Of a DNA stretch of 64,000 bases, positions 41,555 through 50,889 are shown one piece after another. How positions within the stretch are numbered: position 1 is the stretch's first letter; every line of letters starts with the position of its first letter. Made by a program: the position numbers and the translations under genes. The stretch spans positions 620,001-684,000 of the forward strand of contig JACJYG010000007.1 in assembly GCA_020636215.1 (NCBI GenBank), in the 5' to 3' direction. The notes under the pieces were generated by a model. It was not told where the DNA came from. It worked only from the letters and a program-made list of their open reading frames with translations, and made no database searches. Source of the stretch: Lewinellaceae bacterium (lineage in GTDB: Bacteria > Bacteroidota > Bacteroidia > Chitinophagales > Saprospiraceae).

Positions 41555-43041
41555 TTATACTCGTAGCACCCAATATCGGGCATAGCTGCATCGCGTTGGG
41601 TTCCTTCCAGGTCGATTGGGATTTCGGGTATAAGCAAAGCTTTCCCCTCGGCAATAGAAAGCGTATCGAGGTGGTAATCATCTTCATTGGGGTCGGCGAA
41701 GAGCGCATCATCGCGAGTGCCGTTGATGCAGTTGATGCATTCCTTTCCGAAGAAATTGGCATACAAGCCATCTTGCTGTTCAAGCAGGCTCTTCACCTTA
41801 ACGATGCAGTTTTCGAAGCGAACGTCAAAAAAGGCGTCGTTTTGCCCGCCGTAAAGGTCGCTAAGCTGGACTTCGTCATTGCGGGATCCGAAAAAGATGC
41901 AGTTTCGGAAGCGGGTGCTTAGGGGCGCATCCCGCAATATCTGGCAGCTGAGAAAATCATCGTAACAGAAAAAGTTACTCATGCTGATGGCGGAGGCGTC
42001 GACGCCATAACTTGCTACCGTGCAGTAGGTGAAGTTATAATTGCCACCCTGGATCAATTGAATGGAGGTGGATTGGTTGTTGTAGACCAGGCAATTCTCC
42101 AGGTTAATACTGCTGTGAAAACCGATCAGGGCGCTGCTGTTGGTATTATAGAATTGACTATTTCGGGCTGTCAGTTCGGCAAGAGAATCAACATAGACTG
42201 AGAAAATGGAATTGCGCACTGTTGTATATTCCATCAGGTTGCCTTTGCTGCCTTTGCCAAGAATGATGCCCTGCCACTGCCCGGGATCATCCAGGAAGTT
42301 TTCTTCCAGTCGGTCCCCCTGCACAATAATGGGGTTCTCTGAGGTTCCCTTCAGGCGAATACTTCCATTTCGCAGCGTGTAAATAATGCCATCATTATAG
42401 ATGCCGAACAAGTCGTTTTGGGCGATACCTCCATGGACATATATCTGTGTGCCCGCCATTACTTCCAGGGCGCAACTGTCAATCAGAATAACGCCGTATA
42501 TGACGTAGGGCTTGGGGTCATCCCAAACCAGCGTTCCGTTGTTGCAGCTCAGAAGCACCGGGACGCCACGGTTGAAACGGCTGGGGAAGTAGTTGGCGTT
42601 CTGCCCCCAGGCTTCCAGGTGTATCTGCTGCTGCTTATCCTGGGTTTCGAAGACGATCCGGTCTTCAATGACGAAAGGGCTGACAGACAGGGGTTGGTCC
42701 GGGTCGATGGTCACCTCTACAAAGACATAAATGCTGTCATTCGCCCATATTTCTACATTCTCCACTTCATCACCGGGGATACCGTCCACATTCATCCGGA
42801 ATCGGCCGGCTTCGTTGCCGGCCAGGCTTATTTTTCCGATGCGCACTGGCCGGTCGTTGCGATTGTATACCTTGAACGAACGGGTAGCGGACCCCAACTC
42901 GGTAAAAACAGTATCAAATCGTAGTGTATCAATCGAAAACTCCAGTTCGAAACTTCCGTCAGTGATAAAATTGTCTTCTTCCTCACAAGCTGAAAACATC
43001 AGCATCAGCAGGCCCAGTATCCAGAGTATAGCGTATCTCAT
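41551..43041 (-). CDS. Lipoprotein with right-handed beta-helix (choice-of-anchor Q-like)
   Basis: ATG 43041 begins a lipoprotein signal (MRYAILWILGLLMLMFSAC). The 496-residue product has an N-terminal Ig-like part (FELEFSIDTLRFDTVFTELG, RSFKVYNRNDRPVRIG, a DUF1573/ASPM-like feel), then a parallel beta-helix of short repeats (GIILGKGSKGNLMEYTTVRN, LENCLVYNNQSTSIQL, RFRNCIFFGSRND, RFENCIVKVKS). It ends with MPDIGCYEYK, the C-terminal motif common in choice-of-anchor Q proteins. Likely surface lipoprotein; ligand unknown. Its stop codon lies inside octamer array 2. Confidence 0.85.
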   Translation of the reverse strand: MRYAILWILGLLMLMFSACEEEDNFITDGSFELEFSIDTLRFDTVFTELGSATRSFKVYNRNDRPVRIGKISLAGNEAGRFRMNVDGIPGDEVENVEIWANDSIYVFVEVTIDPDQPLSVSPFVIEDRIVFETQDKQQQIHLEAWGQNANYFPSRFNRGVPVLLSCNNGTLVWDDPKPYVIYGVILIDSCALEVMAGTQIYVHGGIAQNDLFGIYNDGIIYTLRNGSIRLKGTSENPIIVQGDRLEENFLDDPGQWQGIILGKGSKGNLMEYTTVRNSIFSVYVDSLAELTARNSQFYNTNSSALIGFHSSINLENCLVYNNQSTSIQLIQGGNYNFTYCTVASYGVDASAISMSNFFCYDDFLSCQILRDAPLSTRFRNCIFFGSRNDEVQLSDLYGGQNDAFFDVRFENCIVKVKSLLEQQDGLYANFFGKECINCINGTRDDALFADPNEDDYHLDTLSIAEGKALLIPEIPIDLEGTQRDAAMPDIGCYEYK

Positions 43042-43059
43042 ATTCTTTTTTTCTGCCTT

Positions 43060-43090
43060 AGAAGCTGTTTGAATTTGGTTTTTAAATTTC
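43060..43090. repeat. Solo end of repeat element C
   Basis: AGAAGCTGTTTGAATTTGG and the following T tract match the left end of element C at 14681. No partner inverted end was found before the next gene, so this is probably a fragment. It lies 19 bases upstream of the start of the beta-helix lipoprotein gene and may overlap its promoter region. Confidence 0.5.
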
Positions 43091-43364
43091 TGCCGCAACT
43101 ACAACGCCCCCTATGGCGGGGAATTTTGCGGGCTAAAAATAATAATATCCATCGGCACTCCAGGGAAATCTTCCTGAGAGTAACCTTGTTATCTATAAAG
43201 GAGGGAAGCCTTAACGATAAACAATCGCAGAATAGCCTGGCTTCATGGCGTTATTTCCGAAAAAGGCCAAAGTGGACGGCTTTCGGAAGGATCAGTGAAT
43301 AAGATTTACTCACACTGCGCCTTAAATGTTTCAATGCGGGAGGGGAAGTTGTATATATTTCTTC
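43091..43364. other. Intergenic region between divergent genes
   Basis: The gap between the beta-helix lipoprotein gene and the GT2 gene holds a CGCCCCCTATGGCGGGG hairpin near 43108 and otherwise no recognisable ORF or repeat. Confidence 0.4.
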
Positions 43365-43372
43365 TACCTTTG
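43365..43372 (+). promoter_or_regulatory. -7 promoter box of the glycosyltransferase locus
   Basis: TACCTTTG is an exact match to TAnnTTTG and lies 24 bases before the TTG start of the first GT2 gene. It fixes the likely 5' end of the mRNA and so supports the non-ATG start. Confidence 0.5.
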
Positions 43373-43395
43373 CAAAGCAAAATAGCTTAGGCCAA

Positions 43396-44103
43396 TTGGA
43401 GAATGCCGTAATTGATGTCCTTATTCCAGCCTTCAATGAAGAAAAGTCGGTTGGGCTCGTCTTGATGGATATGCCATGGAAAGCGGTTCGGGAAGTGGTC
43501 GTTTGCAATAATGCCAGCACGGACAATACAGCCCGGGTAGCCCAAGCGGCAGGTGCAACAGTCGTGCACCAGGAGCGGAAAGGCTATGGTAGTGCTTGTT
43601 TGAAAGGTATTGAATATCTTTTGCAAAAGCCAGCCAGCGAAAAGCCCGATATCGTCGTTTTCTTAGATGCGGACTACTCTGACTATCCCGAAGAGCTGCC
43701 TGATCTAGTAAAGCCCCTAATTGAAGAAAACTACGACCTGGTTATCGGATCGAGAACGATAGGCAGGCGGGAACGAGGGGCTATGATGCCCCAACAATTA
43801 TTTGGCAACTGGTTAGCAACTAATCTCATCCGACTATTCTATAACTACCATTTCACGGATTTGGGGCCCTTCCGGGCAATTAAATTCGATAAGTTATTGG
43901 CTTTGAACATGCAGGACAAGGATTTTGGGTGGACGGTGGAGATGCAGGTCAAAGCGGCAAAAAATAAATATCGTTGTATTGAGGTTCCAGTGCGTTACCG
44001 AATACGGGTCGGACGGTCTAAGGTATCAGGTACGGCCCGGGGAACGATACTGGCCGGATACAAAATATTGTGGACGATTTTTAAATTGCTTTACCGGGCC
44101 TGA
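43396..44103 (+). CDS. Glycosyltransferase family 2, polyprenyl-phosphate sugar synthase type
   Basis: The 235-residue protein has the GT-A nucleotide-sugar site (IDVLIPAFNEEKSVG, VCNNASTDNTARVA), the metal-binding DADYSDYPE and the C-terminal PVRYRIRVGRSKVSGT typical of dolichyl/polyprenyl-phosphate mannose or glucose synthases. It has no transmembrane helices. The start is TTG: no in-frame ATG exists before the catalytic core, and a promoter box sits 24 bases upstream. It is 35 bp from the next GT gene and likely co-transcribed. A polyprenyl-phosphate sugar donor for the downstream membrane GT is a reasonable inference. Confidence 0.87.
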   Translation: MENAVIDVLIPAFNEEKSVGLVLMDMPWKAVREVVVCNNASTDNTARVAQAAGATVVHQERKGYGSACLKGIEYLLQKPASEKPDIVVFLDADYSDYPEELPDLVKPLIEENYDLVIGSRTIGRRERGAMMPQQLFGNWLATNLIRLFYNYHFTDLGPFRAIKFDKLLALNMQDKDFGWTVEMQVKAAKNKYRCIEVPVRYRIRVGRSKVSGTARGTILAGYKILWTIFKLLYRA

Positions 44104-44138
44104 AATAACTCAGACCTGGATTAACAAAACCCTTTGCA

Positions 44139-45755
44139 ATGACATCTGTGATTGCCTACACGGTACTGGGCGTTTACACTGTAGCCCTTTTATATATCAC
44201 CGTGTATTGTTTGATGCAGTTCAACCTTTTGTACCATTACAAAAAGCAAAAACGCAGGGAGGAGGAAGAAAAGGCGCTTGGCCTGGCCTTTCAGGGCACT
44301 GGCGTTAGCTACACCCATAGCAAAGCAGTAGTGGGGGCTTTCAACCAGAAACGAAACCGCATGGGCCAGGAAGATGCTGAGATCGGCCTGATGGAGGAAG
44401 ACGATGCGGTGCAGCAGTATCCTTTTGTAACGGTGCAGCTTCCCATTTACAACGAGATGTACGTGGTGGAGCGCCTCATCGACAGTATTGCGGCCTTTGA
44501 TTATCCGCGTGACCGCTTCGAGATCCACATCCTGGATGACTCAACCGATGAGACTGTGGCTATCACCCGCCGCAAGGTGGAGGAATATAAAGCCAAAGGC
44601 CTGAATATTGAACAGGTCCAGCGCGAAAAACGGCAGGGCTACAAGGCTGGCGCCCTTCGGGATGCCATGCCGTACGCACAAGGTGAATTCATCGCCATTT
44701 TCGACGCGGATTTTTTGCCACACCCTGATTTTCTGAAAAAGACCATCCCTTACTTTGAAGATAGTTCTATTGGGGTGGTGCAGACCCGCTGGGAACATAT
44801 CAATGAGGATTATTCCCTCATCACGCGCCTGCAGGCCCTACAACTCAATGTACACTTCACCGTTGAACAGGTGGGCCGGATGGCCGGCAATTACATGCTG
44901 CAGTTCAATGGCACTGCTGGGGTCTGGCGCCGGAAAACCATCGAAGATGCCGGAGGTTGGGAGGCGGATACCCTTACCGAAGACTTCGACCTCAGCATCC
45001 GTGCTCAGCTAAAAGGGTGGAAGATCAAATTCCTCGAAGAAATCGGTTCTCCGGCAGAGCTGCCCGCAGAGATGAACAGCTTTAAATCCCAGCAATTCCG
45101 ATGGATGAAAGGCGGGGCAGAGACTGCTAAGAAAATGTTGCCCACCGTGTGGCGTTCCAACCTGACGCTTTGGCAAAAAACACAGGCCACTGTTCACTTA
45201 CTGGCCAGTACGATCTTCGTATTTGTTTTTGTCACCGGTGTCTTCAGCGTACCCTTGTTATTTTCGCTTGGGGAACTCATTGACCTGGGCTTTAGTAAGA
45301 ATTTCTTTGCCTATTTCCTGGCGGGCCTGTTGTCTATTATCGCGGTCTACTATGTAGCTAATGTGCAGGCGCCTGTGCACAAAGACGAACCATTCCACAA
45401 ATCGCTGCTCCGCTTTGTAGGCCTTTTCCCCCTATTCCTCTCTTTGTCGATGGGGCTGGCCTTGCACAATACGGTAGCGGTTATTGAAGGTTACATGGGT
45501 AAAAAGACGCCCTTCGTACGAACGCCCAAGTTCAATATTAAAAATATTCGCGACAGCTTCACGCAACACAAGTACCTGAGCCGGACAATATCCTGGACAA
45601 CCATTTTCGAAGGCCTGCTTGCCCTGTATTTCCTCGGGGCCGTTATCGGCGCCTTCTATATTCAGAATACGACGTTCCTCATTTTTCATTTCATGCTGGC
45701 ATTGGGGTATGGAACGATCTTTTTCTTTACGCTCCGGCATCTGAGCCTGCGGTAG
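44139..45755 (+). CDS. Processive membrane glycosyltransferase family 2 (cellulose synthase-like)
   Basis: The 538-residue protein has one N-terminal helix (~5-28), a cytosolic GT-A domain with DDSTDET, DADFLPHPDFL, the acceptor/base motif TEDFDLSIRAQLKGW, and QQFRWMKG (the Q-x-x-R-W of processive beta-glycan synthases). Five or so C-terminal helices follow from ~350. This is the architecture of cellulose synthase-like/beta-mannan or glucan synthases. The polymer cannot be identified; adjacent mannose metabolism (ManA) hints at mannose use. A terminator follows. Confidence 0.9.
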   Translation: MTSVIAYTVLGVYTVALLYITVYCLMQFNLLYHYKKQKRREEEEKALGLAFQGTGVSYTHSKAVVGAFNQKRNRMGQEDAEIGLMEEDDAVQQYPFVTVQLPIYNEMYVVERLIDSIAAFDYPRDRFEIHILDDSTDETVAITRRKVEEYKAKGLNIEQVQREKRQGYKAGALRDAMPYAQGEFIAIFDADFLPHPDFLKKTIPYFEDSSIGVVQTRWEHINEDYSLITRLQALQLNVHFTVEQVGRMAGNYMLQFNGTAGVWRRKTIEDAGGWEADTLTEDFDLSIRAQLKGWKIKFLEEIGSPAELPAEMNSFKSQQFRWMKGGAETAKKMLPTVWRSNLTLWQKTQATVHLLASTIFVFVFVTGVFSVPLLFSLGELIDLGFSKNFFAYFLAGLLSIIAVYYVANVQAPVHKDEPFHKSLLRFVGLFPLFLSLSMGLALHNTVAVIEGYMGKKTPFVRTPKFNIKNIRDSFTQHKYLSRTISWTTIFEGLLALYFLGAVIGAFYIQNTTFLIFHFMLALGYGTIFFFTLRHLSLR

Positions 45756-45786
45756 TAATAATAACCAGGCCTTATCGGAGGGTTGG

Positions 45787-45833
45787 AACAATCCCTGGAA
45801 CCGGCCTTCGGGCTTTCCAGGGATTGTTAGTTT
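45787..45833 (+). terminator. Rho-independent terminator after the cellulose synthase-like gene
   Basis: A 14-bp perfect stem (AACAATCCCTGGAA at 45787-45800, complement at 45815-45828) is followed by AGTTTTC. It separates the GT2 pair from the membrane GT gene. Confidence 0.8.
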
Positions 45834-45853
45834 TCTAACGGATCTGAAAAAAG

Positions 45854-47203
45854 GTGGTGTTTCCTGTAAAATGGTTAATAATAGGGGAGAACCGGGCTTG
45901 GCGTTGGGCGTTGGGCGCGGCCTTCATGCTGCTGGTGCTGGCCATTGGTTATTGGCCTCATCAGGGTGACTTTGCCGTCCTGATGGCTTTGTATGTTCCT
46001 GCATTTTTATTGTACATGCTGCTTTACCGGCAGGCGCATGGCCGCGGAAACCTGTTATTCTTCCTCTTGCTGGGAGCCTTAATCCGATTGCTCTTACTCC
46101 CCGCTATGCCTTTGTTGTCGGATGACGTGTACCGTTTTATTTGGGACGGGCGACTGATCAACAGCGGCATTAATCCATTTGCCCACACACCGGCTTTTTA
46201 TCTGGAGGCGGCAAATACGGTCTCGGGCCTGAATCCCGACTTATACAACAAGCTCAACTCTCCGGAATATTTCACAGTGTATCCCCCCCTGGCGCAAGCA
46301 ACATTTGCTTTGGCTTGCTGGATATTTCCCAAAAGTATTTGGGGCGCTGCAATAGTGATGAAGCTTGTTTTGCTGATTTTTGAGTGGGGGACACTCGCGT
46401 TACTACCCTGCCTGCTACGCCGGATGGGCTTGCCGGAAAAGGGCGCTTTGTTGTACGCACTCAACCCGCTTATCCTGATTGAAGTAATGGGCAACCTCCA
46501 CTTTGAAGGGGCCATGATTTTTTTTCTGTTATTGGGGCTATGGTTGTTGTCAGGGGGGCGATGGCAGGTTTCGGCGGTGGCCATGGCTCTGGCTGTAGCT
46601 TCCAAATTATTACCCTTATTGTTCTTCCCTTTTTTTATTCGTCGGTTGGGTTGGCGAAAGAGCATAGCCTATTTTAGCATCGCAGGAATTGTATTGTTGG
46701 TGCTGTTCGCCCCTTTACTAGGTGAAGCTTTTCTGGCAGGATTTGGCAGCAGCCTACAGCTTTATTTCCAGCAGTTTGAGTTTAATGCCAGCATATACTA
46801 CCTGCTGCGTTGGCTGGGATACAGGATAAGCGGGTATAATCTTATTGCCTATATTGGGCCCCTGCTTGCACTGGTTACTTTGGGGAGTATTGTTTACCTG
46901 GCTTTTAAGGATATGCAGAAAGATTGGCAGAGCTTACCCGGCAGAATGTTGCTGGCCATTTGCCTTTATCTGGCATTGAGCCCAACCGTCCATCCCTGGT
47001 ATGCCAGCCTGCCTGTAGCCCTGGCTACGATGTCCCGCTTTCGTTTTCCCATCCTTTGGTCGGGGCTTATCTGGCTTACCTATATCAATTACAGCTATCC
47101 GGAATATTACGAGAACCTTTGGGTGGTGAGCCTGGAATACCTGGCTATTTACGGGCTTGCTATTTGGGAGGTGCGCAATGGGCGAAACTGGATAGCCAAT
47201 TAA
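45854..47203 (+). CDS. Multi-pass membrane glycosyltransferase (GT-C fold, mannosyltransferase-like)
   Basis: This 449-residue polytopic protein has about eleven transmembrane helices and a DD-containing first loop (LLSDDVYRFIWDGRLINSGI), the hallmark of GT-C enzymes that use polyprenyl-phosphate sugars. SPTVHPWYASLPVALA is a second conserved loop. The start must be GTG (45854 or 45857): an in-frame TGA is 9 bases upstream and the next Met is well inside the first helix. It may take mannose or another hexose from the product of the first GT2 gene (inference). Confidence 0.82.
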   Translation: MVFPVKWLIIGENRAWRWALGAAFMLLVLAIGYWPHQGDFAVLMALYVPAFLLYMLLYRQAHGRGNLLFFLLLGALIRLLLLPAMPLLSDDVYRFIWDGRLINSGINPFAHTPAFYLEAANTVSGLNPDLYNKLNSPEYFTVYPPLAQATFALACWIFPKSIWGAAIVMKLVLLIFEWGTLALLPCLLRRMGLPEKGALLYALNPLILIEVMGNLHFEGAMIFFLLLGLWLLSGGRWQVSAVAMALAVASKLLPLLFFPFFIRRLGWRKSIAYFSIAGIVLLVLFAPLLGEAFLAGFGSSLQLYFQQFEFNASIYYLLRWLGYRISGYNLIAYIGPLLALVTLGSIVYLAFKDMQKDWQSLPGRMLLAICLYLALSPTVHPWYASLPVALATMSRFRFPILWSGLIWLTYINYSYPEYYENLWVVSLEYLAIYGLAIWEVRNGRNWIAN

Positions 47204-47217
47204 AAGCTTCAAAAAAG

Positions 47218-47263
47218 GTTGCCAAGGATCGCAAGGATTCCCCTGCTAATCCTGGCAACAATT
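47218..47263 (+). terminator. Weak terminator-like hairpin after the GT-C gene
   Basis: The sequence GGTTGCCAAGGAT pairs imperfectly with AATCCTGGCAACA (one bulge) across a 16-18-base loop. A pyrimidine-rich tract follows. Confidence 0.4.
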
Positions 47264-47344
47264 CCCCTTTCTTTACACCAAGAGCATAAAGTTTTGAATT
47301 CTCTTCAAAAAACCTGAAATTTCGGGCGGTTCAAATACATCTGT

Positions 47345-48550
47345 GTGAATTGGCAACAAGTATTTCCCCTGGAAGGGGTCGTTCAACATTACGATTGGGG
47401 CGGTTATGACTACATCCCTCAGCTTCTTGGCCTGGAGAATAAGGAGCAACAGCCCTATGCTGAACTTTGGATGGGTACCCATCCCCGGGGAGCATCGGTA
47501 GTTCGCAAGAATGGCCAGCCGGTTTCTCTGAGCCAATTGTTGTCGGGGCATCCAGAATGGTTAGGGGAAAAGGTGTTGGGCCAATTTGGTGCGCGCTTGC
47601 CCTATTTGTTCAAGGTGCTGGATGTCAGGCAAATGCTCTCTATACAGGCGCATCCCAATAAAAAACAGGCTGAAGCCGGATTCCAACAGGAAAATGAAGC
47701 AGGGATACCACTTGATGCGCCTCGTCGAAATTTCAAAGACGACAACCATAAGCCGGAAGTGATGGTGGCCATTACCGAATTTTGGCTGTTGCACGGCTTC
47801 CGTCGGGAAAGTGAGGTTGCGCGCGTCTTGGAAGAAGTGCCGGAATTTGAACCTTTGCAACAGTTTTTTACACACCGCAATATCTATGAGCTCTATAAGG
47901 CGATCATGGAAATGCCGCAGGCGGAAGTAGATCAATTGCTGCACCCAATGGATAAGCGGCTACGCCTTTTGGCGGAAACAAACCGCCTGAAAAAGGAACA
48001 GCCGGAATATTGGGCTGCCCGGGCTTTCGTTCAGAACGCCCTCCCGGGGGGGCGCTATGACCGCGGGATCTTTTCTATCTTTCTTTTAAATCTGATGCGA
48101 GTCATGCCCGGGCAGGGAGCCTATCAGGGCGCCGGCATCCCCCATGCTTATCTGGAAGGCGTCAATGTTGAGCTAATGGCCAATTCCGATAATGTTTTCC
48201 GTGGCGGCTTGACCACCAAACATGTCGATGTTCCGGTTCTGTTAGAACACCTGGACTTTCGCCCGGTAGAGCCACGCATTTTGAAAGGTGAGCCCATCTC
48301 TCGAGCAGAGTGGGCCTACTATACACCTGCTCCGGACTTTCAACTCAACAGGATTGCATTGTCTGCCGGTGAATTTTATCAGGCGCGCGTTTCTGAAGGG
48401 CCTGAAATATTATTCGTGCTGGAAGGAGCCGTCACCCCTGTTGGCTGCGACACCTTTACCCGGGGACAGGCCTTTTTTGTGCCGGCCGGCCATCCCTTCG
48501 CCCTGCACGGAGAAGAAGATACGGTAATTTACAAGGCCCTCGCGCCCTGA
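47345..48550 (+). CDS. manA: Mannose-6-phosphate isomerase, class I
   Basis: ManA interconverts fructose-6-phosphate and mannose-6-phosphate, feeding GDP-mannose synthesis. The 401-residue protein has the N-terminal HYDWGGYDYIPQLLG, PYAELWMGTHPRG, and zinc ligands Gln101/His103 (SIQAHPNKK), Glu138 (HKPEVM) and His267 (GAGIPHAYLEG), followed by NSDNVFRGGLTTKHVDV. Length is normal. The start is GTG: the frame is open back to a TGA at 47315, with no ATG. It sits at the end of the glycosyltransferase locus, consistent with mannose supply. Confidence 0.95.
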   Translation: MNWQQVFPLEGVVQHYDWGGYDYIPQLLGLENKEQQPYAELWMGTHPRGASVVRKNGQPVSLSQLLSGHPEWLGEKVLGQFGARLPYLFKVLDVRQMLSIQAHPNKKQAEAGFQQENEAGIPLDAPRRNFKDDNHKPEVMVAITEFWLLHGFRRESEVARVLEEVPEFEPLQQFFTHRNIYELYKAIMEMPQAEVDQLLHPMDKRLRLLAETNRLKKEQPEYWAARAFVQNALPGGRYDRGIFSIFLLNLMRVMPGQGAYQGAGIPHAYLEGVNVELMANSDNVFRGGLTTKHVDVPVLLEHLDFRPVEPRILKGEPISRAEWAYYTPAPDFQLNRIALSAGEFYQARVSEGPEILFVLEGAVTPVGCDTFTRGQAFFVPAGHPFALHGEEDTVIYKALAP

Positions 48551-48576
48551 TCACAGGCGCCTTTTATTCAAAAAGT

Positions 48577-49692
48577 TTAGCGTTGGCCAGAGGAGGCCGG
48601 TTCATTCAAACCTTTCAGGACGACATTATCCCGGCGGAACCGCTGCCCTTCCCGGAAAAACTCCAGGCTGATGCGTTCGCCAGGGCGGAACAAGGCCACT
48701 TGCTCTTGTAATTCAGGAACCGAATTAGTCTTTACGCCATTGATGCTAATGATGATATCGCCCTGGCGCAGCCCCGCTTCAGCTGCACTGCTTCCCCGGC
48801 TTACGTTGCTGATATATACTCCGGATATCGCCGGGAGGGAGTGTTCCACCACCATCTCATCCGTAACATCTGCAATACCAACCCCCAGAATGGCCCGCTG
48901 TACCGATCCGAATTCCCGGATATCGCGAATCACCTTGCGCACCAGATTGGAAGGAATGGCAAAGGAATAACCTTCATAACCGCCCGATTCGCTTATGATG
49001 GCGGTATTGATACCGATCAGTTCTCCTTGTTCATTAACCAGCGCGCCACCACTATTGCCGGGGTTAACAACGGCGTCGGTCTGTAAAAAAGATTCTATGG
49101 AATAGGAGCTTCGTAGGATGTTGATGTTGCGGGCCTTGGCGCTTACAATTCCGGCTGTAACGGTAGAAGACAGGTTAAATGGGTTGCCTACCGCCAGTAC
49201 CCATTGGCCTACTTCCACCTCGTCGGAATTGCCGTACTCCAAGGGGCGCAGGTCGCGGGCTGGTACTTTCAACAAGGCCAGGTCGGTAGTAGGGTCTGTT
49301 CCGACCAAAGTGGCCTCCATTTTGTGTTTGTCGCTGAAAGTGATCTCATAGGTGGAGCCGTCTTCAACAACATGATGATTGGTAATGAGGTAGCCATCGG
49401 AGGATATGATCACACCAGAACCTGCGGACACGCGGTAGCCGCTGGCGCTAAGGGTATTAATGTTGACCACTGCGGCGGTGACTTTCTTGGAAGTGGTTAC
49501 AAAGTCAGCATCCGGACTGGTTGCCCAATGGCGGGGCGGCATATTGACGGGCGCTTCTTCAGCATTTACCAGGCGGGCGGGCGAAGTTGTTTCGGTCAAG
49601 GCAGGTGTGGGATGGTAATACCAGGCAAACAAAAAGAAAGAAAAAACACTGCTGAAAACGGCAATGCCGATATTCATTAACACTTGTCTCAT
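48577..49692 (-). CDS. Trypsin-like serine protease with PDZ domain (HtrA/DegP-like)
   Basis: ATG 49692 (MRQVLMNIGIAVFSSVFSFFLFAWYY) gives a single N-terminal membrane anchor. The protease domain has the catalytic triad His107 (ITNHHVV), Asp137 (TTDLALLKV) and Ser214 (NPGNSGGALV). One PDZ domain follows (GVYISNVSRGSSAAEAGLRQ GDIII). With one PDZ it resembles DegS/HtrA2-type proteases more than DegP. It should act in the periplasm in protein quality control or stress signalling. Monocistronic, converging with manA. Confidence 0.94.
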   Translation of the reverse strand: MRQVLMNIGIAVFSSVFSFFLFAWYYHPTPALTETTSPARLVNAEEAPVNMPPRHWATSPDADFVTTSKKVTAAVVNINTLSASGYRVSAGSGVIISSDGYLITNHHVVEDGSTYEITFSDKHKMEATLVGTDPTTDLALLKVPARDLRPLEYGNSDEVEVGQWVLAVGNPFNLSSTVTAGIVSAKARNINILRSSYSIESFLQTDAVVNPGNSGGALVNEQGELIGINTAIISESGGYEGYSFAIPSNLVRKVIRDIREFGSVQRAILGVGIADVTDEMVVEHSLPAISGVYISNVSRGSSAAEAGLRQGDIIISINGVKTNSVPELQEQVALFRPGERISLEFFREGQRFRRDNVVLKGLNEPASSGQR

Positions 49693-49875
49693 ATTCGGTG
49701 ATTTTCGAGTTAGTTTGAAGGCGTATCCAAATATTAAGGTAAACGCAGAATTTTCCAAATTAATGGTGGAAACAATATATTATTCTTGTCAAGGAGGAAA
49801 CAAAAAAATCAATAGCAGTTTGCCCTACCCTGCGGCGGTGCAAAGTATGTGAAATACGGGAGTACCCGTTTGCTA

Positions 49876-49903
49876 TTAAAAAAGGCCGCCCTGGCGGGCG
49901 GCC
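49876..49903 (-). terminator. Rho-independent terminator of the glucosaminidase gene
   Basis: On the minus strand an 8-bp stem GGCCGCCC/GGGCGGCC with a GCCA loop is followed by six T. It lies 69 bases after the glucosaminidase stop. Confidence 0.88.
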
Positions 49904-49972
49904 ATCTGATAATCATGAGAAAACCACTTGGAAAGTAATATTATTGCCGGAAGCTTCTGTTGCGGAGCCGGC

Positions 49973-50749
49973 CTATACTTCATCCAGCTGAAAGAGCTGG
50001 TATTTTTCGATCAATTCCAGGAGCTGTTTGTCATAAGCCTGGCTACTGGAGTATCCGCTGCGCTGCAGGGCTCTGGCCCAGTTTTTATAACTGGCGCCAG
50101 CCTTAAACAAATCGGGGTATCTTTCCTGAAGTAGCAGGCTATGTGCCCGCCAGTTCTCCCAGGCGCTATCATAGTGGCGGCCCGCCAGGAGAGGGCCGAA
50201 GTGGTTGTTGTGCTGTAGTGCATCAGGCTGTTGGCCAGCCTGGCTTTCCAGCAGGGCTTGCGCCATTTTGATACTGGCGGGGATTCCGAATTTCTCCATT
50301 TCCATCCTGGCGACTTTTCCGAATCGCTGGATATAGGCCTGCGCCTTTTGATCATCCAGTTCAGCAAAGCCGGCCCGCTTTAGTGAGACAGGCTGCACCA
50401 TGCTCATCTGCTCCGCTCCGCCCTGCTCACTGACGAAACCGGATAGAGGCGCCTTCATGTTTATGGAAAACTGTATGTCCTTTTTGGTTAAGATGAAAAA
50501 AGCCAGGCAGGCTAAAGCCAGTTTATACCAGGGAAGGCGGATGTTGAGAAACGCACCACCGGTGAATCGGTGAAACTGGTATTTTATAGCAACCCAGAGC
50601 TTCAGCAGGCCCGCTGCCAGGTAGTGGAGAATATCCTGCAAGGTGATATCCGGCATGCCGCCGCCGCTGCGCCGCAGTTGGCCTGGCCGCCGCATCGGTT
50701 TACTTTGCTGGCCGTGCCCGTGATAATTATTCGGTTGAGGTACTTTCAT
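49973..50749 (-). CDS. Glucosaminidase domain protein (peptidoglycan hydrolase), membrane-anchored
   Basis: ATG 50749 (MKVPQPNNYHGHGQQ) gives 258 residues: a Gln/Arg/Gly-rich cytoplasmic segment, one hydrophobic anchor (LPWYKLALACLAFFIL, ~72-87), a linker, then a glucosaminidase (FlgJ/endo-beta-N-acetylglucosaminidase-type) domain. The domain shows GIPASIKMAQALLESQAGQ with the catalytic Glu, NNHFG, and a C-terminal YDKQLLELIEKYQL. It should cut peptidoglycan in the periplasm. It is divergent from the S24-type regulator across 140 bp, which may control it (inference). Confidence 0.9.
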   Translation of the reverse strand: MKVPQPNNYHGHGQQSKPMRRPGQLRRSGGGMPDITLQDILHYLAAGLLKLWVAIKYQFHRFTGGAFLNIRLPWYKLALACLAFFILTKKDIQFSINMKAPLSGFVSEQGGAEQMSMVQPVSLKRAGFAELDDQKAQAYIQRFGKVARMEMEKFGIPASIKMAQALLESQAGQQPDALQHNNHFGPLLAGRHYDSAWENWRAHSLLLQERYPDLFKAGASYKNWARALQRSGYSSSQAYDKQLLELIEKYQLFQLDEV

Positions 50750-50776
50750 GGCCTTTAGATTTTGAGAAACTTTTTG

Positions 50777-50784
50777 TATCTTTG
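50777..50784 (+). promoter_or_regulatory. -7 promoter box of the S24-type regulator gene
   Basis: TATCTTTG matches TAnnTTTG. It is about 105 bases before the start at 50890, giving an AT-rich leader. The divergent glucosaminidase gene starts 28 bases to its left. Confidence 0.4.
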
Positions 50785-50889
50785 TATAGAGGCTTGAACA
50801 GTATTGTTGCGAAAGCCTTATCCTTTGAAACAAATTTAAAACAAAAAGTTTGTCTTTGGCAAATTTTTATAAAACAATTTTATTTAAAA

